Positions 17,787-27,082 of a DNA stretch of 64,000 nt are shown one piece after another. The position numbers and the translations under genes are program-made. Source of the stretch: JAFMDF01 sp965222705 (GTDB lineage: Bacteria > Bacteroidota > Bacteroidia > Chitinophagales > Saprospiraceae). The notes under the pieces were generated by a model. The model searched no databases, had not been told where the DNA came from, and worked only from the letters and a program-made list of their open reading frames with translations. Location of the stretch: the NCBI GenBank assembly GCA_965222705.1, contig CBDCUO010000036.1, positions 124,001-188,000 of the forward strand, read 5' to 3'. The first letter of the stretch is position 1. Each line of letters opens with the position of its first letter.

Positions 17787-18264
17787 ATGAGATTAGTTAC
17801 CACTTTTTTTGCTTTGTCATTAGCTAGTTTTTTAATAGTTGGCTGCTACGAAAGCAAGCCTGCCCCTAAATTTCCCGTGCAAGATACTGCAGCACCGAGT
17901 CCGGCTACTCCCGCACGGCTACTGCGGTCAATGCATCTGTAAAACACTATACTTGCCCCAATAATTGTGAAAATGGCGGGGGCGATGCGGCGGGTAATTG
18001 TCCCGTTTGTGGAACAGCGTTGGTGCATAATGCTGCCTATCACAACCAGGCGGCTACCCCTACTACTTCTCCAACACCGAACCCTTCAATTCGACTACGA
18101 CAGATGTTACTTTTACAGACCCTAATTCCACAGAACCTGCTCAGAATGCGGCGGGTGTATGGCATTATACCTGTAGCAATGGGTGTGAAGGAGGTGCTGG
18201 TTCGGCGGGTACTTGCTCCAAGTGCGGAGGTGCTTTGGCGCATAACTCGGCTTACCATAACTAG
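17787..18264 (+). pseudogene. Lipoprotein with two zinc-ribbon-like repeats, frameshifted twice
   Basis: The start at 17787 encodes a lipoprotein signal (ALSLASFLIVGC, Cys20). The frame breaks near 17915, continues as HYTCPNNCENGGGDAAGNCP followed by VCGTALVHNAAYHN, breaks again near 18083, and continues as HYTCSNGCEGGAGSAGTCSK followed by CGGALAHNSAYHN to the stop at 18262. Restoring one base at each site gives a 159-residue lipoprotein with two copies of HYTCxxxCEGG...CxxCGxxLxHNxAYHN. Four cysteines per repeat suggest metal binding. Function is unknown; the breaks may be sequencing errors. Confidence 0.7.
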
Positions 18265-18297
18265 GGGTGAGCAGGGGAGAATTGTTTTTAAAATAGG

Positions 18298-18346
18298 GTT
18301 TTTCGACAAAAATTGTGTTTTATTTCGCACAATTTGTCAAAGAAGG
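18298..18346. repeat. TTTGACAA palindrome family, copy 1
   Basis: TTCGACAAAAATTGTG and CACAATTTGTCAAAGAAGG form an imperfect palindrome between two convergent genes. Related copies are at 30925, 32558, 34824 and 39962. It could act as a bidirectional terminator here. Confidence 0.6.
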
Positions 18347-18352
18347 TAAATC

Positions 18353-20569
18353 TTAAACAGACTCTTGATCTTCTGAATCAGCAATTGGATACTTGTCAAT
18401 AAAAGCAACCAGATCATTTAGTTGCCAGGCATCTTTTAGTTGATAAGGGCCAATCTGTGTTCGGCATAGCTTGGATAGGTAGGCTCCGCTTCCCAGTAAT
18501 TTTCCGAAGTCATAAGCCAGAGAGCGGATATAAGTTCCCTTGCTACAAGCTACCTGGAAATCTATTTCTGGCAGTTCTACTCTTATAAATTCAAACTCAT
18601 AAATATTGATCGGGCGGGCTTTTAATGCTACTTTTTCACCTTTTCGTGCCTTTTTATAGAGGGCTTGTCCTTTTACTTTGATGGCGGAGTACATCGGCGG
18701 TACTTGCTCCAGATTTCCAATAAATTGTTTCCTGGTTTTGTCCAATAATAATTTGTCAATATGTGCGATGGGGTAGGTCTGATCAATGTCCGTTTCAGCG
18801 TCATAAGAAGGAGTCGTTGCTCCTAATACAATAGTACCCGTATAAGTTTTTTCCAAGCCCTGAAATTCTGCCAGTTTTTTGGTGAATTTGCCAGTACAAA
18901 TGATTAATAAACCCGTTGCCATTGGGTCTAGCGTTCCAGCATGGCCCACTTTTATTTTTTTTATCCCCAGCATTCTACGCAAAGCAAAGCGTATTTTATT
19001 GACCACATCAAAGGAAGTCCATTCCAGAGGTTTATTGACCAATAGCATTGCTCCTTTTTTAAAATCGTAAGTTTGTTGATCTGCTAGTTTTATAAAAGTT
19101 TCTATCAATGCCTTTTTGGTCACTTTCCCCAAGGTGTTTCGAGGCAATTCCTTCTGAATCATAAATTTTCGAGGGATTTTATAAGAAGGTAATAATTTTT
19201 TCAACCACCTTTTTAATTCCTTGAAGTTCAGATTGTTATTGCTTGAAATCAAGCTGGCCACTACTATCTCTCCCCATTCTTCGTCCGGCAAGCCCACTAC
19301 GGCGCATTCTTTAATTTGTGGATGTTGGCGGAGGACATCTTCAATTTCTAAAGCAGATATTTTGTAGCCCCCTGATTTGATAATATCCACCGAATCACGT
19401 CCTAAAATTTTAAAACTCCCCTCATTGAAAACGGCTATATCCCCGCTCCGAAACCAACCCTCTATAAAAGCGGCTTCTGTTGCTTTGGGCTTGCGCCAAT
19501 ATTCTTTAAAAACATTGGGCCCTTTAACCTGAATTTCTCCTGGTTCGCCTATATTTTTCACCTCTTTTCCTTTAGCATCCACTAGTCGAATTTTTACGCC
19601 AGGTAAAGGCAAACCAACGTGTCCCGGCCGTCTTTCCCCACGATAAGGATTGGATAAAGCCATGCCTATTTCCGTCATTCCATAGCGTTCTAAAAGAGTA
19701 TGACCACTAATCGCTTTCCACTTTTCTAAGACCGGAACAGGTAAGGCAGCAGAGCCCGAAACCATTAGCCGCAATTGACCCACTGCCTTGGACAGTTGTT
19801 GTTGTACTTCTACTGTCGCAGTTTCCCAAAAGGCAATAAGTTTGAAATATATGGTCGGTACGGCCATAAAAAGGGTCAATTGGCCGTTACTCAATTTTTC
19901 CCAAACTCTTTGGGCATCGAATTTTGGTAAAAATTCGCAACAAGCACCTGACCAAAGCGCACAACTCAAGACATTGATAATGCCGTGAACATGATGCAAA
20001 GGAAGGATATTTAAAATATGATCATTCTGTGTCCACTCCCAGGCTTTTACTAAAGTCTTTATCTGAAATTCAATGTTTTGATGGGTTGTTACGACGCCTT
20101 TGGGCAGGCTGGTTGTGCCGCTTGTATAGAGAATCATTGCTCGTCTTTCCAAAGTTATATCCGGGAGGAACTGTGCTGTTTTATCCTCTAGGTTTTCAAT
20201 CAGCAGCAATCGCATTTTTCTTTCATGCGCCAAGGGGGATAATAGGTCCCGATATTCCTGGCTAATAATCAAAATTTGTGCATCTGTATCTTCGATTACA
20301 TATTGTAACGACGGGAGTGGATGCAAAGTGCACAAGGGAACCGCTATACCACCTGCTCGCCCTATTGCCCATTGCGCTGCTACATAATCAAAACTCGGTG
20401 GAATCATAAAAGCAATACGAGTTTCTGTCAAATCTTTTTCTGAGCCTAAAAGATGAGCAGCAAGAGATGCCGAAGCATCTAGTAACTGTTGAAAAGTGTA
20501 AGCTTGACCATTAGAAATGACTGCTGTCCTATCAGGGAAAGCCCTAGCTCTTTTTATTAGTTCAATCAT
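18353..20569 (-). CDS. Acyl-CoA synthetase (MatB/ACSF3-like) fused to TruB
   Basis: The 738-residue frame joins two enzymes. Residues 1-~500 are an AMP-forming ligase: P-loop ILYTSGTTSLPKGVV, ERYGMTEIGMALSNPYRGER and GWFRSGDIAVF, with the C-terminal lysine in LPRNTLGKVTKKAL, closest in style to malonyl-CoA synthetases. Residues ~500-738 are a complete TruB tRNA pseudouridine-55 synthase: LLVNKPLEWTSFDVVNKIR, the catalytic GHAGTLDPMATGLLI, and CSKGTYIRSLAYDFG. Only a ~7-residue linker (IKLADQQ) separates them. An internal ATG at 19048 could start TruB alone. The two activities have no known link, so a fusion, a translational read-through arrangement or an assembly error must be distinguished. 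Confidence 0.88.
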   Translation of the reverse strand: MIELIKRARAFPDRTAVISNGQAYTFQQLLDASASLAAHLLGSEKDLTETRIAFMIPPSFDYVAAQWAIGRAGGIAVPLCTLHPLPSLQYVIEDTDAQILIISQEYRDLLSPLAHERKMRLLLIENLEDKTAQFLPDITLERRAMILYTSGTTSLPKGVVTTHQNIEFQIKTLVKAWEWTQNDHILNILPLHHVHGIINVLSCALWSGACCEFLPKFDAQRVWEKLSNGQLTLFMAVPTIYFKLIAFWETATVEVQQQLSKAVGQLRLMVSGSAALPVPVLEKWKAISGHTLLERYGMTEIGMALSNPYRGERRPGHVGLPLPGVKIRLVDAKGKEVKNIGEPGEIQVKGPNVFKEYWRKPKATEAAFIEGWFRSGDIAVFNEGSFKILGRDSVDIIKSGGYKISALEIEDVLRQHPQIKECAVVGLPDEEWGEIVVASLISSNNNLNFKELKRWLKKLLPSYKIPRKFMIQKELPRNTLGKVTKKALIETFIKLADQQTYDFKKGAMLLVNKPLEWTSFDVVNKIRFALRRMLGIKKIKVGHAGTLDPMATGLLIICTGKFTKKLAEFQGLEKTYTGTIVLGATTPSYDAETDIDQTYPIAHIDKLLLDKTRKQFIGNLEQVPPMYSAIKVKGQALYKKARKGEKVALKARPINIYEFEFIRVELPEIDFQVACSKGTYIRSLAYDFGKLLGSGAYLSKLCRTQIGPYQLKDAWQLNDLVAFIDKYPIADSEDQESV

Positions 20570-20748
20570 TAGGTTTTCTCCAAAAATTATTGCTATTAAT
20601 TGTAATTTTCAAAATGCCAAATATAGACAATAATCGCCTTTTCATTGGAAAAGTTGGCATGGCTTGGCGGAGAAGTGGTAATTTTAAAAAAGAGGAATAT
20701 TTTGTATAAAATTTTTGTGTTTATTTTTTTTATTTAAAACATTTTTTT

Positions 20749-20756
20749 TAAATTTG
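20749..20756 (+). promoter_or_regulatory. Candidate -7 box (TAAATTTG) for the SRPBCC gene
   Basis: TAAATTTG fits TAnnTTTG, 54 bp before the ATG at 20811, in a very AT-rich divergent region. No clear -33 box lies at the normal spacing, and chance matches are likely in such sequence. Confidence 0.3.
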
Positions 20757-20810
20757 TTTAGTAATTAATTAAATATCATCACCTTATTATTTTCATCAAA
20801 ACTTTAAAGA

Positions 20811-21842
20811 ATGAGAAGTTTAAAAATTATTTTAGGCATTTTAGCTGCCTTATTTGCAATTTATCTGGTTCTTTGTGCTATGGGCCTTAAAAGGGTGGAC
20901 GTCAAGCGATCTGCAACCATTGACGCGCCCGCTAATGTCATTTTTCCTAATGTTAATGATATGGCAAAATGGCAAGAGTGGGGGAGCTGGTATAAGCAAG
21001 ACCCCAATATGAAATTAACTTATACGGAGAATACAGCTGGGCTTGGCGCCAAGAGTACTTGGGAAAGCGAAAAATTGGGCAATGGCAGCCAGGAAATCAT
21101 TGAAGTTGTTCCAAATGAATTAATTAAAACCAAAATGCAGTTTGACGATTGGGAAGGCAATTCTTTTGCGGATATTATTTTTGATAAAATAGGCGACAAG
21201 CAAACCAAGGTTACTTGGACCCTGGCAGGTGATCGAGATATTCCCTTTTTGCAGAGAGGTATAATGAAATTGATGGGCTTTGAGGGAATGATTGAAAAAG
21301 ACTATGATACTGGTTTGGCAAATTTGAAAGCACTGAGCGAAAAAATCTTTGCGAGCATGCCTGTCACCTATAATGGCTATGAAGTGAAAACCATTAATTT
21401 CCCAGCAAAAACCTTTGTTGGGGTCAGAAAAACTATTGGGGTAGATGCCATTGAGACATTCTATCAAGAAAACCTGCCTAAAATATTTGGAAAAGTGACC
21501 AAAGCCGAAGGAGAGGCAAATGGACAGCCCTGTGGTTTTTTCTATGACTATAATGAAACCACTCAGCTAACAGATATGGCGGCCGTCATTCCAGTCAAAC
21601 AAAAAGTGGATATAGGAAAGGAATTTTCTACCATAGAAATACCTGCTCAAAAAGCATTGCTTATTAATTATTACGGAGATTATCACGGCACAGGCAAAGC
21701 ACACGAGGCTATGGAAGCCTATATTAAAGCCAATAATTTGAAAGGAAAAATGCCAGCCATTGAAGAATATGTGACAGATCCTACTACGGAGCCAGACCAA
21801 TCAAAATGGCTGACCAAAATTTATTACTTTTTAGAAGCATAA
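20811..21842 (+). CDS. SRPBCC plus GyrI-like effector-binding protein
   Basis: The 343-residue protein has an N-terminal membrane anchor (residues 1-22, LKIILGILAALFAIYLVLCA). A START-like SRPBCC domain follows (~28-178, RSATIDAPANVIFPNVNDM ... WQEWGSWYKQDPN), then a C-terminal GyrI-like / AraC effector-binding fold (~185-343, YEVKTINFPAKTFVGVRKT ... ALLINYYGDYHGTG). Both folds bind small hydrophobic ligands; there is no DNA-binding domain. It ends 6 bp before a small membrane-protein gene, so the two are likely co-transcribed. Confidence 0.82.
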   Translation: MRSLKIILGILAALFAIYLVLCAMGLKRVDVKRSATIDAPANVIFPNVNDMAKWQEWGSWYKQDPNMKLTYTENTAGLGAKSTWESEKLGNGSQEIIEVVPNELIKTKMQFDDWEGNSFADIIFDKIGDKQTKVTWTLAGDRDIPFLQRGIMKLMGFEGMIEKDYDTGLANLKALSEKIFASMPVTYNGYEVKTINFPAKTFVGVRKTIGVDAIETFYQENLPKIFGKVTKAEGEANGQPCGFFYDYNETTQLTDMAAVIPVKQKVDIGKEFSTIEIPAQKALLINYYGDYHGTGKAHEAMEAYIKANNLKGKMPAIEEYVTDPTTEPDQSKWLTKIYYFLEA

Positions 21843-21848
21843 CGAGTC

Positions 21849-22265
21849 ATGAACCCAATCTTAAGAAATATTTTAGCATTGATTGCTGGTTTTATCCTTG
21901 GAAGTATTGTTAATATGGGGATCATTATGATTAGCGGCTCTATTATTCCACCCCCCGACGGAGTCAATCCTGCCGATGTGGAAAGCTTGAAGGCCAATAT
22001 TCATTTATTTCAGCCCAAGCATTTCATTTTTCCTTTTTTGGCGCATGCGCTAGGGACGCTTACGGGGGCTTTTACAGTTGCAAAATTAGCGGTAAGCCAC
22101 CAAATGAAATGGGCAATCGGTATCGGTGTTTGCTTTCTCATTGGCGGCATAATGGCGATTAATATGATGCCTACACCTACTTGGTTTAGTATCCTGGATA
22201 TTCTAGGAGCCTATATCCCTATGGGCTGGCTAGGAGGAAAACTTGCTAGCAACAGGTCTAATTGA
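21849..22265 (+). CDS. Four-helix membrane protein, function unknown
   Basis: The 138-residue protein has four hydrophobic segments (about 5-28, 60-80, 87-105 and 112-130) and a conserved-looking loop PPPDGVNPADVESLKANIHL. I recognise it only as a widespread hypothetical membrane protein. The 6-bp gap after the SRPBCC gene makes an operon likely. Confidence 0.75.
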   Translation: MNPILRNILALIAGFILGSIVNMGIIMISGSIIPPPDGVNPADVESLKANIHLFQPKHFIFPFLAHALGTLTGAFTVAKLAVSHQMKWAIGIGVCFLIGGIMAINMMPTPTWFSILDILGAYIPMGWLGGKLASNRSN

Positions 22266-22355
22266 AAATGTAGAAGGGGCAATCGTAAAATCATCCGCTT
22301 GATTTTTACTTTTCGAGTAAATTTGCTTACTTTGGGCAGCAATTGAGTTTGCAAA

Positions 22356-22440
22356 CAGGGGTCATCCCGAATTTTTACGAAATTCTACAAAACTCCAATT
22401 TTTGGACAGCCAGAATGGGCATCGCGCCCATTCTGGCTGT
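22356..22440. repeat. CATCCCGAATTTTTAC repeat family, copy 1, with hairpin
   Basis: GTCATCCCGAATTTTTACGA and ACAAAACTCC precede a strong hairpin. The same words occur at 49366-49380 (GTCATCCCGAATTTT) and, inverted, at 49461-49481 (GGAGTTTTGTAAAAATTCGG), again flanking a hairpin, which marks a small dispersed element with a variable stem. Confidence 0.55.
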
Positions 22441-22445
22441 TTTTT
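22406..22445 (+). terminator. Strong intrinsic terminator
   Basis: ACAGCCAGAATGGGC (22406-22420) and GCCCATTCTGGCTGT (22426-22440) form a perfect 15-bp stem with a 5-nt loop, followed directly by TTTTT. It lies 140 bp after the preceding plus-strand operon and 115 bp before the thioesterase gene. Confidence 0.85.
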
Positions 22446-22560
22446 AAGAGGTTCTTAGTCTCTTTCTTTTAGTATCCTTTAGATTCGATGCCTCAAAATG
22501 TCCTTATTTTAAAATTGGGGACGACTCCTGTTAGTATTTACCTGATAATTCAATGATAAA

Positions 22561-23316
22561 ATGTCTTTACACCCCCAACTGATAAAAACAGCACCCTTTA
22601 CCATTCGCACTTATGAAATTGATAGCCAAAAAAGAGCAACCATTCCTTCTTTGGTAAGACTGATGCACGAGGCTGCCATGCAAAATGTGATCGAATTAAA
22701 GCTCTCTGTTTGGGATCTAGAGGCGCACCAGATTTCCTGGGTACTTATGCGCAAGAATTTGGTTGTCAATCAATTGCCTGGATTGGGGGAAATAGTAAAA
22801 ATAGTGACGTATTGTGCTGGTTTTGAAAAATTCTTCACTTATCGGGACTATAAAGTATTTTCCAAATCGGGGGAATTATTGGCCTATGCTTCTTCCACCT
22901 GGTTATTGATGAATACCCTAAATAGGAAAATGGCGCGCATTCCCGGGTTTATTTTAAAAATAGAAACACCGCCCGTAGAAAACTGCTTGCCGCGGCCAAA
23001 AAACAAACTGCCTAAATTTGAAAACCCCCATTTGCAGAAAAAATTTATCGTCGGTTGGTATGACTTGGATTTTAATCATCATCTGAATAATGTCTTTTAT
23101 TTACAATGGATTCTAGAAACCGTTCCTGATACACTGCTACAAAATGGGTCATTACAAAAAATGAATATTGTTTACAAATTGGAATGCCAATGGAAAGAAG
23201 AAGTGATTTGCGAAACCCAACTTATTAATGACCAACACTTGCTGCATCGGCTGATTAGAAAATCGGATGGGAAAGAGTTGTCTTTGGCAGAAACCAAATG
23301 GAAAATAGGGCATTAA
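22561..23316 (+). CDS. Acyl-ACP thioesterase
   Basis: The 251-residue protein has the double hot-dog layout of the acyl-ACP thioesterase family (FatA/FatB-like bacterial type). The first domain contains RATIPSLVRLMHEAAMQN and the WVLMRKNLVV strand; the second contains VGWYDLDFNHHLNNVFYLQW, with the Asp/Asn/His active-site region. It releases fatty acids from acyl carrier protein. Its 3' end overlaps the convergent ABC transporter gene by 4 bp. Confidence 0.88.
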   Translation: MSLHPQLIKTAPFTIRTYEIDSQKRATIPSLVRLMHEAAMQNVIELKLSVWDLEAHQISWVLMRKNLVVNQLPGLGEIVKIVTYCAGFEKFFTYRDYKVFSKSGELLAYASSTWLLMNTLNRKMARIPGFILKIETPPVENCLPRPKNKLPKFENPHLQKKFIVGWYDLDFNHHLNNVFYLQWILETVPDTLLQNGSLQKMNIVYKLECQWKEEVICETQLINDQHLLHRLIRKSDGKELSLAETKWKIGH

Positions 23317-25064
23317 ACTGGTTCGACAAACTGCATTTCATAGAGTTCTTTGTAGTGTCCGTCCTCCAATTTTAGCAATTCTTCATGCGGACCAAATTCC
23401 TGGATTTGACCTTTACTTAGCACCAAGATATTGTCGGCATGCCGAATAGTGGAAAGCCGATGAGCGATAATGATTGAAGTCCGCTTTTCTATTAAAGTTT
23501 CAATAGCGTGCTGAATGATGGACTCCGATTCGGGATCAATAGAAGAAGTCGCTTCGTCCAGGATTAAAATATCAGGATCAAAGACCAACGCTCGCACAAA
23601 AGAAATCAATTGACGCTGCCCCATAGAGAGCGTTGCCCCTCTTTCCATGACTTCATAGTCGTAGCCGTTCGGCAGTTTCTCAATAAAATCATGTGCGCCG
23701 ATCATTTTAGCGGCCTTTATGACTTGTTCTTTAGAAAAGGAAGTATCTCGAAGGGTAATATTCTCGAAAACGGAACCAGAAAAGAGAAAAACGTCTTGAA
23801 GTACCACCGCCATTCTATGCCGCAATGCCTGCAATTCGTAATCTTTAATATTAATGTCATCAATTAAAATCTCGCCATTTTTAATTTCATAAAAGCGATT
23901 GAGAATGTTGATAATGGTCGTTTTGCCCGAACCAGTACTGCCTACGAGGGCCAATGTTTCTCCGGCATTGATTGAAAAATTCAAATTTTTCAATACATAA
24001 TCTCTGCCAATGTAGGCAAAATCTACATTTTTAAAAGCGATGTTTCCTTTCAGCTTTTTAGGCTTAATGATTCCTTTATTTTCGATGTGTTGACTTTTAT
24101 CCAATAAGCTGAAAATCCGGTCAGCGGCGACGAGTCCCATTTGTAGGGTGTTAAATTTATCGGCTAACATCCGCATTGGTCGAAAAAGCATAGACAAATA
24201 AATTGGAAAGGCAATCAGCGCACCCAGCGTCACCTCTCCTCCGATTACTCCTCTTGCCCCATACCAAACCATTAGCCCCAATGCAGCTGCAGAGATAATT
24301 TCCACCACAGGAAAAAATATGGCATAATACAAAATAGCGTCCAAGTTTGCTTGGGTATATTCGCGGTTGATGGCCTTGAATTTTTCCATTTCTGCTTTTT
24401 CGGCATTAAAAATTTGCACGATTCGCATGCCGGTAATTCGCTCTTGTAAAAAAGCGTTCATTCGAGCAATCTGAGTACGAACAATTTGGTAGGAAGCTTT
24501 AACCTTTTCTTTAAAAACGTAAGTAGCGAAAATCAAAAAGGGCATGGTCGTCAAACAGACCAAAGTCAGTTTCCAGCTAGTGATAAACATGATAGCTAGT
24601 ACAGCAAAAAGCGTTAACAAATCAGCAATAATGGTAATCACCCCCTGCGAAAAAACGGTATTGATAGTTTCTATATCATTAATGGTTCGGGTAGTTGAAG
24701 TGCCGATGGGAGTTTTGTCGAAATATTTTAATTTTAAGCTAATGATATGCCTGAAAACATTGACCCTCAAGTCTTTTATTACCGATTGTCCTAACCAATT
24801 GGTAGAATAGATAAAAATATATTGAAGAACTACATGTAAAATTAAAATAACACAGATCAATAGCGCAATTCGGGCCATACCCGAAATGTCATAATTAAAG
24901 ATATAATCATCTACCATGACCTTTATCAAATAAGGTCGGAGGGTCGCTAATGGGGCTAAAACTACCGCTAAAACACCCGCTAATACAAATATTTTTTTAT
25001 GGGGTTTTGCCAAAGCAAGCACTCTACCGAATAGCTGATAATCAAATTTTTGCTGCTGACTCAT
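23313..25064 (-). CDS. MsbA-like ABC exporter (membrane + ATPase)
   Basis: The 583-residue half-transporter has six transmembrane helices (residues ~20-300) followed by an ATPase domain. The ATPase shows Walker A GSTGSGKTT (Lys381), signature LSMGQ (479-483), Walker B ILILDE (Asp503, Glu504) and the H-loop IIAHRLSTI. It works as a dimer in the inner membrane and exports lipid or drug-like molecules; the substrate is not predictable. The same strand continues upstream with pfkA, 82 bp away. Confidence 0.92.
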   Translation of the reverse strand: MSQQQKFDYQLFGRVLALAKPHKKIFVLAGVLAVVLAPLATLRPYLIKVMVDDYIFNYDISGMARIALLICVILILHVVLQYIFIYSTNWLGQSVIKDLRVNVFRHIISLKLKYFDKTPIGTSTTRTINDIETINTVFSQGVITIIADLLTLFAVLAIMFITSWKLTLVCLTTMPFLIFATYVFKEKVKASYQIVRTQIARMNAFLQERITGMRIVQIFNAEKAEMEKFKAINREYTQANLDAILYYAIFFPVVEIISAAALGLMVWYGARGVIGGEVTLGALIAFPIYLSMLFRPMRMLADKFNTLQMGLVAADRIFSLLDKSQHIENKGIIKPKKLKGNIAFKNVDFAYIGRDYVLKNLNFSINAGETLALVGSTGSGKTTIINILNRFYEIKNGEILIDDINIKDYELQALRHRMAVVLQDVFLFSGSVFENITLRDTSFSKEQVIKAAKMIGAHDFIEKLPNGYDYEVMERGATLSMGQRQLISFVRALVFDPDILILDEATSSIDPESESIIQHAIETLIEKRTSIIIAHRLSTIRHADNILVLSKGQIQEFGPHEELLKLEDGHYKELYEMQFVEPV

Positions 25065-25146
25065 TTAGGCGGTTCTATATTTGAAGGCAATGCCTTTTGT
25101 TAACGCTGTTGCTTTGGGAAAGTTTGAAGAAATCAAAAGTACAGAG

Positions 25147-26142
25147 CTATAGAGCAAGTATCTCTGCCATTTTTACCATGTTTTTGTCCAAGATTTTTAC
25201 CTTCTCAATTGCTTGCTTGAATGGCACATAATTAACTTTGCTATTCTTAATGCCAACCATTACGCCAGCGCGACCTTTTAGTAGTGCTTCTACTGCATAA
25301 TACCCCATTTGGCTGGCCAATACCCGGTCAGAGGCAGTCGGAGCCCCCCCTCGTTGCAAATGACCGATAATGGTTACCTTCGTTTCATAATGGGGGTACT
25401 GCTCTTCTACCTGTTTGGCTAGCTCGACTGCACCTCCATTTTTATTGCCCTCAGCAACCATCACCAGACTAAATAGTTTTTTGCGTTTAGCATCTTTTTT
25501 TAAAGAACTGATAAGTTCTTCAACGGAAGTATCCGTTTCTGGCAAAAATATTCTACCCGAACCACTACCAATTCCCGCATTTAAAGCGATAAAGCCTGCA
25601 TGCCGACCCATCACCTCTACAAAAAATAGCCGATTGTGCGAATCTGCTGTATCTCGAATTTTATCCATGGCCTCTGTCGCCGTATTGACTGCCGTGTCAA
25701 ATCCAATGGTATTATCTGTGCCATACAGATCGTTGTCAATAGTACCCGGCACGCCGATTATTGGCACGCCAAATTCCTCCTGAAATATCTTAGCACCCGT
25801 AAAGGTTCCGTTTCCACCGATAGCGACCAAAGCATCAATATCATTGGCCAGCAGGTTTTCATAGGCCATTTGCCGACCTTCGTAGGTCCTGAATTCTTTG
25901 CTTCTGGCCGTTTTTAAAATTGTTCCACCTCTGTGAATAATGTTGCGCACATCTCTAGGCTCTAATCGCTTTATATTTCCGCTGATCATGCCTTCGTACC
26001 CCCTATAAACTCCATAAATGTGCAGGTCGTGGTAAGCGGCAGTTCTCACCACTGCTCGGACTGCTGCATTCATTCCGGGAGCATCTCCCCCCGATGTAAA
26101 AACAGCGATTCTTTTGATGTCTATTGTTTTTTTTGTACTCAC
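25147..26142 (-). CDS. pfkA: 6-phosphofructokinase
   Basis: It phosphorylates fructose 6-phosphate to the 1,6-bisphosphate. The 331-residue protein has the ATP-site motif SGGDAPGMNAAVRA and the catalytic PGTIDNDLYGTDNTIGFD. It also shows VMGRHAGFIAL and GHLQRGGAPTASDR. One odd point is IGGNGTFTG, where the usual text is GGDGS/T: the Asp equivalent to E. coli Asp103 is Asn111 here. Gly112 keeps it in the ATP-type, not the PPi-type, class. It ends 6 bp downstream of the kinase gene on the same strand. Confidence 0.93.
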   Translation of the reverse strand: MSTKKTIDIKRIAVFTSGGDAPGMNAAVRAVVRTAAYHDLHIYGVYRGYEGMISGNIKRLEPRDVRNIIHRGGTILKTARSKEFRTYEGRQMAYENLLANDIDALVAIGGNGTFTGAKIFQEEFGVPIIGVPGTIDNDLYGTDNTIGFDTAVNTATEAMDKIRDTADSHNRLFFVEVMGRHAGFIALNAGIGSGSGRIFLPETDTSVEELISSLKKDAKRKKLFSLVMVAEGNKNGGAVELAKQVEEQYPHYETKVTIIGHLQRGGAPTASDRVLASQMGYYAVEALLKGRAGVMVGIKNSKVNYVPFKQAIEKVKILDKNMVKMAEILAL

Positions 26143-26148
26143 TGGGTA

Positions 26149-26991
26149 TTAGTTTTCTAAGTGATAGCGAATTAAGCCTTCTATTGGCTGTTGAATTATA
26201 TTTCCTATTTTTAAATTATTTAGCTCTAAAACTTCCTTCAGGATCTCTTTTAAAAAAAATGCGATAGAACCTACGAAGTGAATAGGCAAGTTCCTTGTAT
26301 TTTCATATTTTAAAAGATGTCTTTTTACAAAGGTTTCTAATGCTTCCTCTACTATTTTTTTTATAAAAGGATGCTCTTTTTCTTGGATAATGAATTTGGC
26401 AAAAGCGGCTAAATAAGTATTTCCTCCTTTTTTAAAATAGACACGTTCTATTAACTTTTTTTTGGAAATGGTATATTGGGCTTCCAGTTTTTTCTCCAAA
26501 ACTGGGGGCAGTTCGCGATAAAAATAACTTTTCAATAAATTTTTCCCTAAGTGAGTTCCACTTCCTTCATCTCCGATGATATAGCCGAGGCTGGTCACAT
26601 TATCTTTAATTTTCTCCCCGTCATAAAGGCAAGAATTAGAACCCGTACCTAAAATACCGACTATGCCTGGACGGGTGCCGCAAGTTGCTCTAGCAGCCGC
26701 AATTAAGTCATTAGTCACTGCGATCACTGCATTGGGGAAAACGCGCCTTAATGCCTTTTCAACTATTGTGCAAGAGGCATTGTCCCAGCAGCCCGCTCCG
26801 TAATAATACACGGTTGTCACTTTTGCTAGAAAGAAAGTTTCCTTAAAAACAAGTTGCATCTCTTTGGCAATCAATTCTGTAGAAGCGGTTACTGGATTAA
26901 ATCCAGTTGTACTATAAGGAATAATGGATTGCTCATCGCGCACAACCCTCCAGGCTGTTTTGGTAGAACCAGAATCTGCGATTACCATCAT
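26149..26991 (-). CDS. BadF/BcrA-type sugar kinase (N-acetylglucosamine kinase-like)
   Basis: The 280-residue protein belongs to the ASKHA fold BadF/BadG/BcrA family. The phosphate-1 loop MMVIADSGSTKTAWRVV opens the protein, NDLIAAARATCGTRPGIVGI carries the catalytic Asp and phosphate-2 region, and LGTGSNSCLYDG follows. Family members in Bacteroidota phosphorylate amino sugars such as GlcNAc. The spacing of 6 bp to pfkA suggests co-transcription with glycolysis; the exact substrate is inferred. Confidence 0.82.
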   Translation of the reverse strand: MMVIADSGSTKTAWRVVRDEQSIIPYSTTGFNPVTASTELIAKEMQLVFKETFFLAKVTTVYYYGAGCWDNASCTIVEKALRRVFPNAVIAVTNDLIAAARATCGTRPGIVGILGTGSNSCLYDGEKIKDNVTSLGYIIGDEGSGTHLGKNLLKSYFYRELPPVLEKKLEAQYTISKKKLIERVYFKKGGNTYLAAFAKFIIQEKEHPFIKKIVEEALETFVKRHLLKYENTRNLPIHFVGSIAFFLKEILKEVLELNNLKIGNIIQQPIEGLIRYHLEN

Positions 26992-27082
26992 ACTAAGCGA
27001 TTCTTTTCATGGTGTAATTTTTACACTAAGCAAGTGTAGCGCAAATATAAATGATGAATTTGGAAGAAAGAAATTAGGGCAC

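Noticed and set aside
18020..18349. 109-codon plus-strand frame and the opposing 96-codon minus frame
   Set aside because: The plus frame is the middle segment of the frameshifted lipoprotein plus out-of-frame tail; the minus frame is its shadow.
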